NCBI GenBank assembly: GCA_947449125.1
Contig: CANFQR010000040.1
Span: forward strand, 1-8,757
Source: Bacteroidota bacterium
Lineage (GTDB): Bacteria > Bacteroidota > Bacteroidia > B-17B0 > Aurantibacillaceae
DNA length: 8,757 nt
Reading direction: 5' to 3'
The translations under genes were made by a program, and so were the position numbers. Under the pieces are notes generated by a model. It made no database searches. It was not told the origin of the DNA and was given only the letters and a program-made list of their open reading frames with translations. Below are positions 1-8,757 of this stretch, in pieces (within the stretch, counting starts at the first letter, position 1; each line of letters opens with the position of its first letter).

Positions 1-1638
1 GATGTAACAAACCCCGCAACACCAACAGTATGCGCTTTTAGACCGGGAAAGGTAACTACAACTGTTTGGAGGGAATTAAAGACTTACCAAAACTATTGTT
101 ATGTAATAAGTGACGACAGCGGCCCGAATAGTTTTCAAATTTTTGACATGCAATATTTACCGGATAGCGTTCATAAGGTTTATGACAGTCAGGCATTGTT
201 TAAAAGAGGTCATACGCTTTGGGTTGATGGTAACAAATTATATGTTGCAGGAATTACCTATAGCAATAATACTACATCAAGTATGAATGTTTACAGTTTA
301 GCCACTCCAACTGCCCCTGTTCTATTAAGAAAATTAAGTCAAGATGCATCATTTATCAGTTATGTTCATGACATGATGCCTGTAAATGATACGGTTTTTG
401 CTTCTTGCGGTAATCAGGGAATGTACGTTTTTAAATACAATACCAATAATACATTTACTCAGTTAGGTTCCTTAACTACTTATTCGGGTTCGGGATTTAA
501 CCACAGCAGTGCGTTAACCCCTAATAAACAAACACTGGTTTTTACAGACGAAGTTCCAACAGGAAAACCTATTAAAGTAGCTAATGTTTCTAATCTTGCT
601 AATATTCAGGTTTTGGCTATTACCAATCAATACACTCAAACTACACCGCATAACCCTTTTATGGTTAGTAATAATTTATGTTTTATGGCAAGTTATCAGG
701 ATGGTTTACAATTATATAATATTTCATCGCCATCTACTCCCTCTCTGGCAGGATATTTTGATACCTTTTATCAAGGTGGTGGAAATAATAACAACTGGGC
801 TGGCGACGCCTACGATGGATTATGGGGCGCATATCCATATTTCCCTAGTAAAAATATTTTTGCTTTAGACCAAAATAATGGTTTGTTTATGCTTAAGACA
901 AATTTATATCAAAATCCCTTACCAAATTTTAATATTCCTGCATCCATTTGCTCAGGTGCAACTTTAAATATAGTAAACACAAGTACATTTACTACTGGCT
1001 ACTCATGGACAATTAACGGAGGATCCCCTGCTACATCAACATTAAGTAATCCAACAGTTTTATTTTTATCAGCCGGTGTTAAAACCATTACTTTGTTGGC
1101 ATCAAACGCCACAACAACAACCGCTGTCATGACTAAAACAATTAATGTTACCAATAACATTACATCAATAACAAGTTCAACAAATACCTCATGCGGAACC
1201 TGCAGCACGGGCATTGCATCTGTAGTTGCAAGTGGCGGGAATTCGCCATATACTTATACATGGAGTCCTTATGGTGGAAACAATTCAACAGCCATTAACC
1301 TTGGGGCAGGATGTTACACCGTAACTGTAAAAGATGCCAATGCTTGTAGTACAATATCATCAACCTGTATTGGATTTATTTCGGGAATTGAAAAACTTAC
1401 TAACGATAATTCTGAAATATTAATTTACCCAAATCCTGCAAATTCAAAATGTACCATTGAATACTCCGGAAAGGTATTTAATTATTCTGTATACAATAAT
1501 CTTGGACAGTTAATTTCAGAAAATAATAATATTAAAAACATTACTGTTATTGACTTAAATAATTTCCCTAAAGGGGTTTATTTTATTGAAATAGAAACTG
1601 GTAAAGATAAATTCAGAAAAAAAATAGTGTTAGACTAA
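1..1638 (+). CDS. Choice-of-anchor B family secreted protein with PKD, SprB and T9SS sorting modules (5' partial)
   Basis: The reading frame is open from base 1, so the gene starts upstream; 545 residues are visible. Numbering from base 1, residues about 1-300 match the choice-of-anchor B region (LVIVD-like propeller repeats): VWRELKTY near residue 23, HTLWVDG, PHNPF near 216, WGAYPYFPS near 275 and a closing NGLFML. Residues about 311-383 look like a PKD domain (ICSGATLNIVN, GYSWTINGG, SAGVKTITLLASN). Residues about 385-460 look like a SprB-type repeat (SCGTCSTGIASVVASGG, YTYTWSP, GCYTVTVKDANAC). Residues 472-545 form a type A T9SS sorting domain (EILIYPNPA, YNNLGQLI, LNNFPKGVYFIEIE, ending FRKKIVLD). 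The family is exported by the Sec system and then crosses the outer membrane through T9SS, to be released or anchored at the surface. The ligand is unknown. Annotation tools may call the internal Met at 148, but homology begins before it. No clear terminator follows. Confidence 0.9.
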   Translation, partial: DVTNPATPTVCAFRPGKVTTTVWRELKTYQNYCYVISDDSGPNSFQIFDMQYLPDSVHKVYDSQALFKRGHTLWVDGNKLYVAGITYSNNTTSSMNVYSLATPTAPVLLRKLSQDASFISYVHDMMPVNDTVFASCGNQGMYVFKYNTNNTFTQLGSLTTYSGSGFNHSSALTPNKQTLVFTDEVPTGKPIKVANVSNLANIQVLAITNQYTQTTPHNPFMVSNNLCFMASYQDGLQLYNISSPSTPSLAGYFDTFYQGGGNNNNWAGDAYDGLWGAYPYFPSKNIFALDQNNGLFMLKTNLYQNPLPNFNIPASICSGATLNIVNTSTFTTGYSWTINGGSPATSTLSNPTVLFLSAGVKTITLLASNATTTTAVMTKTINVTNNITSITSSTNTSCGTCSTGIASVVASGGNSPYTYTWSPYGGNNSTAINLGAGCYTVTVKDANACSTISSTCIGFISGIEKLTNDNSEILIYPNPANSKCTIEYSGKVFNYSVYNNLGQLISENNNIKNITVIDLNNFPKGVYFIEIETGKDKFRKKIVLD

Positions 1639-1684
1639 ACACAAAACTAAATTTCAGCAACATTATTTAATTTCATAAATCAAC

Positions 1685-2854
1685 ATGTTTACTAAAAATT
1701 CAAGAATTGGTATTATAGGCAGCGGCGCTATGGGAAGCGGAATTGCTCAAGTTGCCGCAACAGCATCGCACAGCGTAATTGTTTACGACAACAATCAAAA
1801 CTCACTTGCCAAAGCTGAAAATAATTTAAAAACATCCCTCCAAAAATTAGTCGAAAAACAAAAAATAAGTCAGAATAAACAAAGTGAAATTTTATCGAAC
1901 ATTAATTTTGTTTCGTCCTTGAGTGAACTTTCAAATTGCGATTTAGTTATTGAAGCCATTGTAGAAAATTTATTAGTCAAAAAAAATGTTTTCTCCGAAA
2001 TTGAAAAATTAGTGAAAGACACCTGTGTACTTGCAACAAATACTTCTTCACTGTCTGTTACTTCAATAGGTGCAGCCTGTACAAATGCAAATAGAGTTAT
2101 TGGCATTCACTTTTTTAATCCAGCCACATTAATGCCTTTGGTTGAAATAATTCCAGGTGTAGCAACTTCATTAAATATTACAACAGCATGCAAAAATTTA
2201 ATTGACAGTTGGGGTAAAGTAACCGTTATTGCTAAAGATACTCCAGGCTTTATTGTTAACAGAGTTGCAAGACCTTTTTATAGCGAAGCTTTAAGAATTT
2301 ATGAAGAAGGCATTGCCAATATGCCAACTATTGACTGGGCAATGAAAGAAGTTGCGGGTTTTAAAATGGGTCCTTTTGAATTAATGGACTTAATTGGTCA
2401 CGATGTTAATTATATTGTAACCGAAACCGTTTGGACACAATTTTATTTTGACCCAAAATTTAAACCATCCATCTCTCAAAAACGTTTATTGGAAGCAGGA
2501 TTTTTAGGTAAAAAAACAGGTAGAGGTTTTTATGACTATACTGAAAATTCAATCAAAGAGGAACCTACTAAAAATGCAGACATTGCAAAAACAATTGTGA
2601 AGCGTATTTTATTTATGCTTATTAATGAAGCTGCGGATACACTTTACCTCAACATAGCCTCAAAGGAAGACATAGATTTAGCTATGACAAAAGGCGTTAA
2701 TTACCCTAAAGGTTTACTAAGATGGGCAGACGAGCTAGGTATTGATTTAATTGTAAAAGAACTTACTGCCCTTAAAGATTTTTATGAGGAAGACCGTTAC
2801 AGAATTAGTCCGCTGCTAAAACAACATTTTATAATGAAGAAAAACTTTTATTAG
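1685..2854 (+). CDS. 3-hydroxyacyl-CoA dehydrogenase (PaaH/Hbd type), NAD-dependent
   Basis: This 389-residue cytosolic enzyme should oxidise a 3-hydroxyacyl-CoA to 3-ketoacyl-CoA with NAD+, as in beta-oxidation, butanoate metabolism or phenylacetate breakdown. The N-terminal Rossmann fold shows GSGAMGSGIA (Gly12, Gly14, Gly17), with Asp35 in VYDNN placed to bind the adenosine ribose. Active-site residues are visible: Ser121 in NTSSLS, His142 in IHFFNP, Glu154 in PLVEIIPG and Asn192 in GFIVNR. Residues about 187-285 are the first C-terminal dimerisation domain (KMGPFELMDLIG, LGKKTGRGFYDY). Residues about 304-385 are a second, shorter copy (NEAADTL, KGVNYPKGLLRWADELG), the layout seen in PaaH-like proteins. 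The substrate cannot be told from the sequence, and neighbours carry no thiolase, hydratase or paa gene. The Met at 1685 sits seven residues before the Rossmann motif, as expected. Spacing from the preceding gene is 46 bases. Confidence 0.93.
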   Translation: MFTKNSRIGIIGSGAMGSGIAQVAATASHSVIVYDNNQNSLAKAENNLKTSLQKLVEKQKISQNKQSEILSNINFVSSLSELSNCDLVIEAIVENLLVKKNVFSEIEKLVKDTCVLATNTSSLSVTSIGAACTNANRVIGIHFFNPATLMPLVEIIPGVATSLNITTACKNLIDSWGKVTVIAKDTPGFIVNRVARPFYSEALRIYEEGIANMPTIDWAMKEVAGFKMGPFELMDLIGHDVNYIVTETVWTQFYFDPKFKPSISQKRLLEAGFLGKKTGRGFYDYTENSIKEEPTKNADIAKTIVKRILFMLINEAADTLYLNIASKEDIDLAMTKGVNYPKGLLRWADELGIDLIVKELTALKDFYEEDRYRISPLLKQHFIMKKNFY

Positions 2855-2912
2855 TTGAGCATATTAAACTCGAAAAAAAATCTGGCGGATTTAATCATTA
2901 TAACATAAAAAA

Positions 2913-2944
2913 TTTGCCTGATAAATTCATTTTTCTTATTTTTG
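2913..2944 (+). promoter_or_regulatory. Predicted Bacteroidota sigma-ABfr-type promoter of the lipoprotein gene
   Basis: TTTG at 2913-2916 and TATTTTTG at 2937-2944 match the known Bacteroidota -33 (TTTG/TTG) and -7 (TAnnTTTG) elements exactly, with a 20-base spacer inside the usual range. Transcription would begin about four bases after the -7 box, near 2948, giving a leader of roughly 13 bases before the ATG at 2961. This separates the lipoprotein from the upstream dehydrogenase gene. Confidence 0.65.
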
Positions 2945-2960
2945 GTTAAATACTCAAGTA

Positions 2961-3506
2961 ATGAAAAAACAATATTTATTATTTTCAGGAATTGCTTTAA
3001 TTGCCTTAAGCATCATTTTTTCTTGTTCTAAGAAAAATAACGATAGCATTACACCTACTTATAAAGAAGATGCCACAGGAACCGGAGGAAATCCAAATGC
3101 TAATAACCAAACTGTTACAGGAACCTCAACCTTAACAAATCCTGCTACTGCTAATTCAAATTTAGTGGTTGGAGGTAGCGGATGGAGCAATCCAACCTGT
3201 GTTTCAACAAATAGTATTACTTTAAAAGGATATAACGGTAGTGTTGAAGTAACCTTAAATTTCTTAACGCCTCCTTCAACAGGAACTTACGCTATTGCAG
3301 CTAACCCAAGCACGAATGCCGTATCAATGACCGTTCTAAATGCACCAAATCAACCATCAGGAATTGTTTGGTATGCAAAGTCAGGTAATGTTGCAGTAAG
3401 TACTACTACATCTGCTATACAAGCATCTTTTAACGGTATTATTTGCACACAACAAACTTTTAATTTCCCTACCGTTGGGGTGAGTGGTAATTTAGGTTGC
3501 AACTAA
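2961..3506 (+). CDS. Small lipoprotein of unknown function
   Basis: The 181-residue product has a clear lipoprotein signal: MKK, a hydrophobic stretch at residues 5-20, and a lipobox-like IFSC with Cys22 as the lipidation site, so it should be exported and anchored to a membrane. Residues 23-65 are a low-complexity linker rich in Asn, Thr, Gly and Ser. Residues about 66-181 look like a small beta-rich domain with alternating hydrophobic/polar strands (ITLKGYNGSVEVTLNFL, SGNVAVSTTTSAIQASFNGI) and the ending TFNFPTVGVSGNLGCN. Three further cysteines (80, 162, 180) could form disulfides. I recognise the general style of small Bacteroidota surface lipoproteins but no named family or function. It appears to be a single-gene unit, between its own promoter (2913-2944) and a strong terminator (3526-3560). 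Confidence 0.85.
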   Translation: MKKQYLLFSGIALIALSIIFSCSKKNNDSITPTYKEDATGTGGNPNANNQTVTGTSTLTNPATANSNLVVGGSGWSNPTCVSTNSITLKGYNGSVEVTLNFLTPPSTGTYAIAANPSTNAVSMTVLNAPNQPSGIVWYAKSGNVAVSTTTSAIQASFNGIICTQQTFNFPTVGVSGNLGCN

Positions 3507-3525
3507 AACATATTTTATTTCTATT

Positions 3526-3560
3526 AAAAGAGCAGGCTTATGTCTGCTTTTTTTATTTTT
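3526..3560 (+). terminator. Intrinsic terminator of the lipoprotein gene
   Basis: The left arm AAAAGAGCAGGC (3526-3537) pairs over 12 positions with GTCTGCTTTTTT (3542-3553), with two G-U pairs and a TTAT loop (3538-3541). A T-rich tail runs to 3560. It begins 19 bases after the lipoprotein stop codon. It is the clearest terminator in the window, and it covers the most upstream possible ATG (3540) of the next gene. Confidence 0.8.
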
Positions 3561-3563
3561 ACA

Positions 3564-5000
3564 ATGTTGTACAAGCTAAAAAAAATATCTCTTTTTATTT
3601 CTAATAATTACAAGCTAGATTATAGGGCATTAGCAATAATGCGCATTGGAATTGCACTGATAATTATTACCGATATTTTAATAAGAGGAAGCGATTTAAC
3701 AGCGCATTATACCAACGAAGGTTTATGGCCAACCAATTTGATTCATAATTTTGGATGGAAAACAGGTAACTGGTCTATACATGAATTTAGCGACACTTAT
3801 TATTGGGCTTTTACAATTTTTTCTGTTCACTTTATTTTAGCCCTTTGTCTTTTAATAGGATTTAAAACCAGATTGATTACACCATTACTATGGCTTTTAA
3901 CTATCTCACTTCACAACCGGAATTTATTTGTACAACAAGCTGGCGATGATTTATTAAGACTTGTTTTATTTTGGGGAATATTTTTACCATGGAATTTATT
4001 TTATGCCATTGATGCAGAAAAAAACAAAGTAACCGTTAAACAAAATGTATTAGCAAATTTAGGATACCTATTTTTAATTTCATCGGTTTATTTTTTCACC
4101 GTTAATTTAAAAAATAGCAACGAATGGAGGCATGATGGTACAGCAATTTATTACGCTTTAAGTTTAGAACAAATACGTTTGCCTATTGGCGATATTTTAT
4201 ATGAATTTCCTTTTATAATGAAACTACTTACCTGGTTTGTTTTTTTAATTGAATTGCTAATTCCTCTATTAATCTTATTGCCGTCAAAAAAAGGAAAACT
4301 AAGATTTGCAGCTTTTATTTGTATACTTATTCTGCATACAGGAATAGGCTTAACACTTTACGTTGGTTTATTTTTTATTATAAACATAGTTACTGCAATT
4401 GCATTAATTCCCGAATCTGTTATCTATAAAATTCAAAGCAAACTAAATATAACACCAAGAAAAAAGGATATACTCACACCTAAAAAATCAGTTATAAAAC
4501 AACTAACAAACTATATATGTATTCTTGTCATCATTACTTGTATGACCGTAAACTTAAGTACTGTTAAGTGGTTTAGTTATACGTTTAAAAATGAAATGTG
4601 GATTCCGGTTAATATGTTTCGTTTTGATCAATATTGGGGTATGTTTTCGCCAAGTATTTTAAAAAAAGATGGCTGGTTTGTATATCATGGCATGGATTCT
4701 ATAGGAAGACAATGGGATTTATACCGAAATAATGAATATGTTGAATATAAAAAACCAAAACATATTGTTAAAATGTATAAAAATGATCGCTGGCGAAAAC
4801 TAGCCGAAAATATGCAAAATGACAACTATACTTTTTTAAGGCCTCTTTTCTGCAGGTATATCATAAAAAAATGGAATTTAGAACATCCCGATAAAAAAAT
4901 GAATATGCTGAATTTGTACTTTATTGAAAAAGAAAATTTAGCAAATTACAAAACGAGTGAAGTCACCAAAAAATTATTTTGCGTTTGCAATGACAATTAA
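3564..5000 (+). CDS. HTTM domain (vitamin K-dependent gamma-carboxylase-like) integral membrane protein
   Basis: The 478-residue product (from Met at 3564) is a polytopic inner-membrane protein of the HTTM family. Counting from that Met, the signature near residue 19 (DYRALAIMRIGIAL, then DLTAHYTNEGLWP), GDDLLRLVLFWGIFLPW near 127-143 and the C-terminal FDQYWGMFSP near 354 are typical. I count about eight or nine hydrophobic segments between residues 23 and 332, followed by a soluble tail of about 130 residues. Lys183, in NLKNSNEW, lies where human gamma-glutamyl carboxylase has its catalytic Lys218, by eye alignment. Vitamin K-dependent carboxylation has not been shown for most bacterial members, so the reaction is unknown. 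An in-frame ATG at 3540 would add eight residues, but it lies in the loop of the preceding terminator. The downstream methyltransferase gene overlaps the end of this one, which suggests translational coupling. No consensus promoter is visible in front. Confidence 0.85.
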   Translation: MLYKLKKISLFISNNYKLDYRALAIMRIGIALIIITDILIRGSDLTAHYTNEGLWPTNLIHNFGWKTGNWSIHEFSDTYYWAFTIFSVHFILALCLLIGFKTRLITPLLWLLTISLHNRNLFVQQAGDDLLRLVLFWGIFLPWNLFYAIDAEKNKVTVKQNVLANLGYLFLISSVYFFTVNLKNSNEWRHDGTAIYYALSLEQIRLPIGDILYEFPFIMKLLTWFVFLIELLIPLLILLPSKKGKLRFAAFICILILHTGIGLTLYVGLFFIINIVTAIALIPESVIYKIQSKLNITPRKKDILTPKKSVIKQLTNYICILVIITCMTVNLSTVKWFSYTFKNEMWIPVNMFRFDQYWGMFSPSILKKDGWFVYHGMDSIGRQWDLYRNNEYVEYKKPKHIVKMYKNDRWRKLAENMQNDNYTFLRPLFCRYIIKKWNLEHPDKKMNMLNLYFIEKENLANYKTSEVTKKLFCVCNDN

Positions 5001-5784
5001 CTTTCATCAAATAAAAAATTTTGTACGCCATTTTTTTACGGCAAAAAGAAATGGACATGGTGTGCACTCGCCATTTGCATACCAACTGTGTGAAGAAGTT
5101 TTTTACAACAAAAATAAATTTTACTATTTTGAAGAACTAAACACTATAAGAAATTTACTGTTAACTAACGAAACTGAAATAACTGTTGAAGATTTTGGTG
5201 CAGGTTCTAAAACTTTTAATTCTAACAACCGAAGAATTAACGCACTTGCAAAAAACGGAATCAGCACCAATAAACAATCTGAAATACTTTTTAAACTCCT
5301 AAATTTTCTAAATTGCAAATCCAGCATCGAACTGGGAACTTCACTAGGATTAAATACGCTTTACTTAGCTTTAGCTAATAAATACGGTGAGGTTAAAAGT
5401 ATAGAAGGAAGCAAAAATTTATTTGACTTTGCAACATCACTTTCAGAAAAAAATAACATCCATAACATAAAATTTATTCATTCAACATTTGATAAAGCTT
5501 TACCTATGTTGTTAACTGAAATAAATTCGCTAGACTTTTTTTATGTGGATGGTAATCATACTTATGAGGCAACAATAACCTATTTTAAACAAGCGTTAAC
5601 TAAAAAAAACAATCAAAGCGTGTTTGTTTTTGATGATATTTATTGGAGTAAAGAAATGACTGAAGCGTGGCGTTTCATAATTAATCACGAGGAAGTAACA
5701 TTAAGTATTGATGCATTTTATTTTGGGTTTGTTTTTTTTAGAAAGGAAATATCCTCAAAAACAAATTTGAAATTTTATATCTAA
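4990..5784 (+). CDS. Class I SAM-dependent methyltransferase, substrate unknown
   Basis: This 264-residue protein has a recognisable Bacteroidota methyltransferase layout. From Met at 4990: HGVHSPF at residues 23-29, DFGAGSK at about 68-73, motif I IELGTSLGLNTLYLA from residue 113 (the glycine-rich SAM loop), IEG at 138-140 as the acidic end of strand 2, FFYVDGNHTYEA at about 183-193, and VFDDIYWSKEMTEAW at about 213-227. The VDGNH and FDDIYW acidic residues resemble metal or substrate sites of O-methyltransferase-like proteins, but the acceptor is unknown. No signal peptide is present, so it should act in the cytosol. An upstream in-frame ATG at 4957 would add 11 residues (MKSPKNYFAFA) that lie outside the conserved pattern. 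The start at 4990 overlaps the HTTM gene by 11 bases and fits a coupled pair. Confidence 0.85.
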   Translation: MTINFHQIKNFVRHFFTAKRNGHGVHSPFAYQLCEEVFYNKNKFYYFEELNTIRNLLLTNETEITVEDFGAGSKTFNSNNRRINALAKNGISTNKQSEILFKLLNFLNCKSSIELGTSLGLNTLYLALANKYGEVKSIEGSKNLFDFATSLSEKNNIHNIKFIHSTFDKALPMLLTEINSLDFFYVDGNHTYEATITYFKQALTKKNNQSVFVFDDIYWSKEMTEAWRFIINHEEVTLSIDAFYFGFVFFRKEISSKTNLKFYI

Positions 5785-5809
5785 CCAATTACTCTAAAAA
5801 TACTATATC

Positions 5810-8335
<2,526 letters not shown>

Positions 8336-8344
<9 letters not shown>

Positions 8345-8366
8345 TTTACAAATTTATATATCTTTC
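8336..8366 (+). promoter_or_regulatory. Possible promoter of the beta-flower repeat gene
   Basis: TTCG at 8336-8339 and TATCTTTC at 8359-8366 each differ by one base from the Bacteroidota -33 TTTG and -7 TAnnTTTG elements, with a 19-base spacer. The gap of 17 bases from the -7 box to the ATG at 8384 is close to the 16 bases seen for the better promoter at 2913-2944. It would overlap the start of the divergent msrC gene. Confidence 0.35.
8349..8356 (-). promoter_or_regulatory. Possible -7 promoter element for msrC-ligA
   Basis: Read on the minus strand, 8356-8349 is TAAATTTG, an exact match to the Bacteroidota -7 box TAnnTTTG. It ends only four bases before the msrC ATG, so a transcript from it would be leaderless or nearly so. 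No convincing TTG/TTTG -33 element lies at the right distance. This is a weak call, since such short motifs occur by chance in AT-rich DNA. Confidence 0.3.
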
Positions 8367-8383
8367 ACCCTAAATTAATAAAA

Positions 8384-8757
8384 ATGAAAAAAATACTATC
8401 AATTGCATTATTTGGATTTGCTTTTGGCTTAAAAGCACAAACCATCGAATCGGGAAACCACTCAACCACAGGTTACATTAAACCTGACGGAACTATTGAA
8501 AACAGCAGTCATTCTACCAAGGGTTACATTAAAAATGATGGCACCATTGAAAACTCATCGCATTCAACCATTGGCTATATTAAAAGCAACGGCACGATAG
8601 AAAACAGCAGCCACAGCACTGTTGGTTATGTAAAAAGCGATGGAACAATTGAAAATTCATCACATTCAACTATTGGATATGTGAAAAATGATGGTACTGT
8701 TGAAAATTCATCTCACTCAACTATCGGACATGCAAGCGGAGTGAAAAAAGAATGGGC
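8384..8757 (+). CDS. Secreted tandem-repeat protein, likely 5-fold beta-flower family (3' partial)
   Basis: The gene runs off the right edge; 124 complete codons are visible. It starts with a signal peptide (MKKILSIALFGFAFGLKAQ, likely cut between Ala18 and Gln19) with no lipobox, so the product should be exported to the periplasm or beyond. Residues 22-106 are five back-to-back 17-residue repeats with consensus ENSSHSTIGYIKxDGTI. A sixth starts at residue 107 and changes into GHASGVKKEW. The pattern of short beta-hairpins with a DGTI turn and a conserved GY is what I recall for proteins named 5-fold beta-flower in Bacteroidota, which end in a short hydrophobic tail soon after the KKEW segment. 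The function of that family is unknown to me. The real protein probably ends within a few tens of residues beyond the window. It is divergent from msrC, with 39 bases between the starts. Confidence 0.82.
   Translation, partial: MKKILSIALFGFAFGLKAQTIESGNHSTTGYIKPDGTIENSSHSTKGYIKNDGTIENSSHSTIGYIKSNGTIENSSHSTVGYVKSDGTIENSSHSTIGYVKNDGTVENSSHSTIGHASGVKKEW
8447..8757 (+). repeat. 51-base coding tandem repeats (five full units and a degenerate sixth)
   Basis: Units begin at 8447, 8498, 8549, 8600 and 8651, each exactly 51 bases, and a diverged last unit begins at 8702. The encoded protein repeats are nearly identical, but the DNA copies differ at many synonymous positions. Serine codons switch between AGC/AGT and TCA/TCG/TCT from one unit to the next. 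This argues for old repeats kept by protein-level selection rather than a recently expanded or slipping repeat. Confidence 0.9.

Noticed and set aside
999..1214. Minus-strand open frame of 71 codons with a valine-rich translation
   Set aside because: It is antisense to the PKD and SprB modules, and its valine-rich product reflects asparagine/threonine codons read backwards.
1627..1642. Hairpin GTGTT-AGACTA-AACAC over the stop codon of the first gene, with a neighbouring A-run that would be a T-run on the minus strand
   Set aside because: There is no T tail on the plus strand. The A-run comes from lysine codons, and no minus-strand gene needs a terminator there.
1648..1655. TAAATTTC, a near match to the -7 box before the dehydrogenase gene
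   Set aside because: The final G is missing and no TTG/TTTG element lies at the right distance upstream.
2856..2892. Short inverted repeats after the dehydrogenase gene (TTGAG/CTCGA and AAATC/GATTT)
   Set aside because: The stems are only about five pairs, with long or awkward loops and no following T-run, so they are not a credible terminator.
8447..8757. The 51-base tandem repeats as a CRISPR-like array or minisatellite
   Set aside because: The units are contiguous without spacers, keep the reading frame exactly and vary mostly at synonymous sites, so they are a coding protein repeat.

Overview
The window is AT-rich DNA from a member of the Bacteroidota (order not resolvable). Three things point there: a type IX secretion (T9SS) C-terminal sorting domain on a PKD/SprB-type secreted protein, promoter-like TTTG-N20-TAnnTTTG sequences, and start codons without Shine-Dalgarno sequences. 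Most genes are recognisable chromosomal families. I see no insertion sequence, CRISPR array, tRNA or rRNA, and no gene-free stretch longer than about 110 bases.

Layout, left to right. Positions 1-1638 (+) hold the 3' part of a large secreted choice-of-anchor B protein with LVIVD-like, PKD, SprB and T9SS sorting modules. Positions 1685-2854 (+) encode a 3-hydroxyacyl-CoA dehydrogenase. Positions 2961-3506 (+) encode a small lipoprotein of unknown function, with a good Bacteroidota-type promoter in front and a strong intrinsic terminator behind. Positions 3564-5000 (+) encode an HTTM (vitamin K-dependent carboxylase-like) membrane protein, overlapping by 11 bases a class I SAM-dependent methyltransferase at 4990-5784 (+). 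On the minus strand, msrC (free methionine-R-sulfoxide reductase, 8344-7868) is followed after one base by ligA (NAD+-dependent DNA ligase, 7866-5833), which converges on the methyltransferase gene. At the right edge, divergent from msrC, a secreted protein made of 17-residue tandem repeats starts at 8384 and runs off the window. It resembles the beta-flower family.

Likely transcription units are: the lipoprotein gene alone; the HTTM and methyltransferase pair; msrC-ligA; and the beta-flower gene from a 39-base divergent intergenic region. The first two genes on the left show no clear terminator or promoter between them. Two start codons deserve correction. The longest HTTM reading frame would start inside the terminator hairpin of the preceding gene, so Met at 3564 is preferred. 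The methyltransferase family pattern begins near Met at 4990 rather than 4957.

The least explained items are the beta-flower repeat protein, with striking serine-codon divergence between its repeats, and the tightly coupled HTTM/methyltransferase pair, where a lysine matches the catalytic position of human gamma-glutamyl carboxylase by eye. I do not see convincing evidence for a wholly new multi-gene system.
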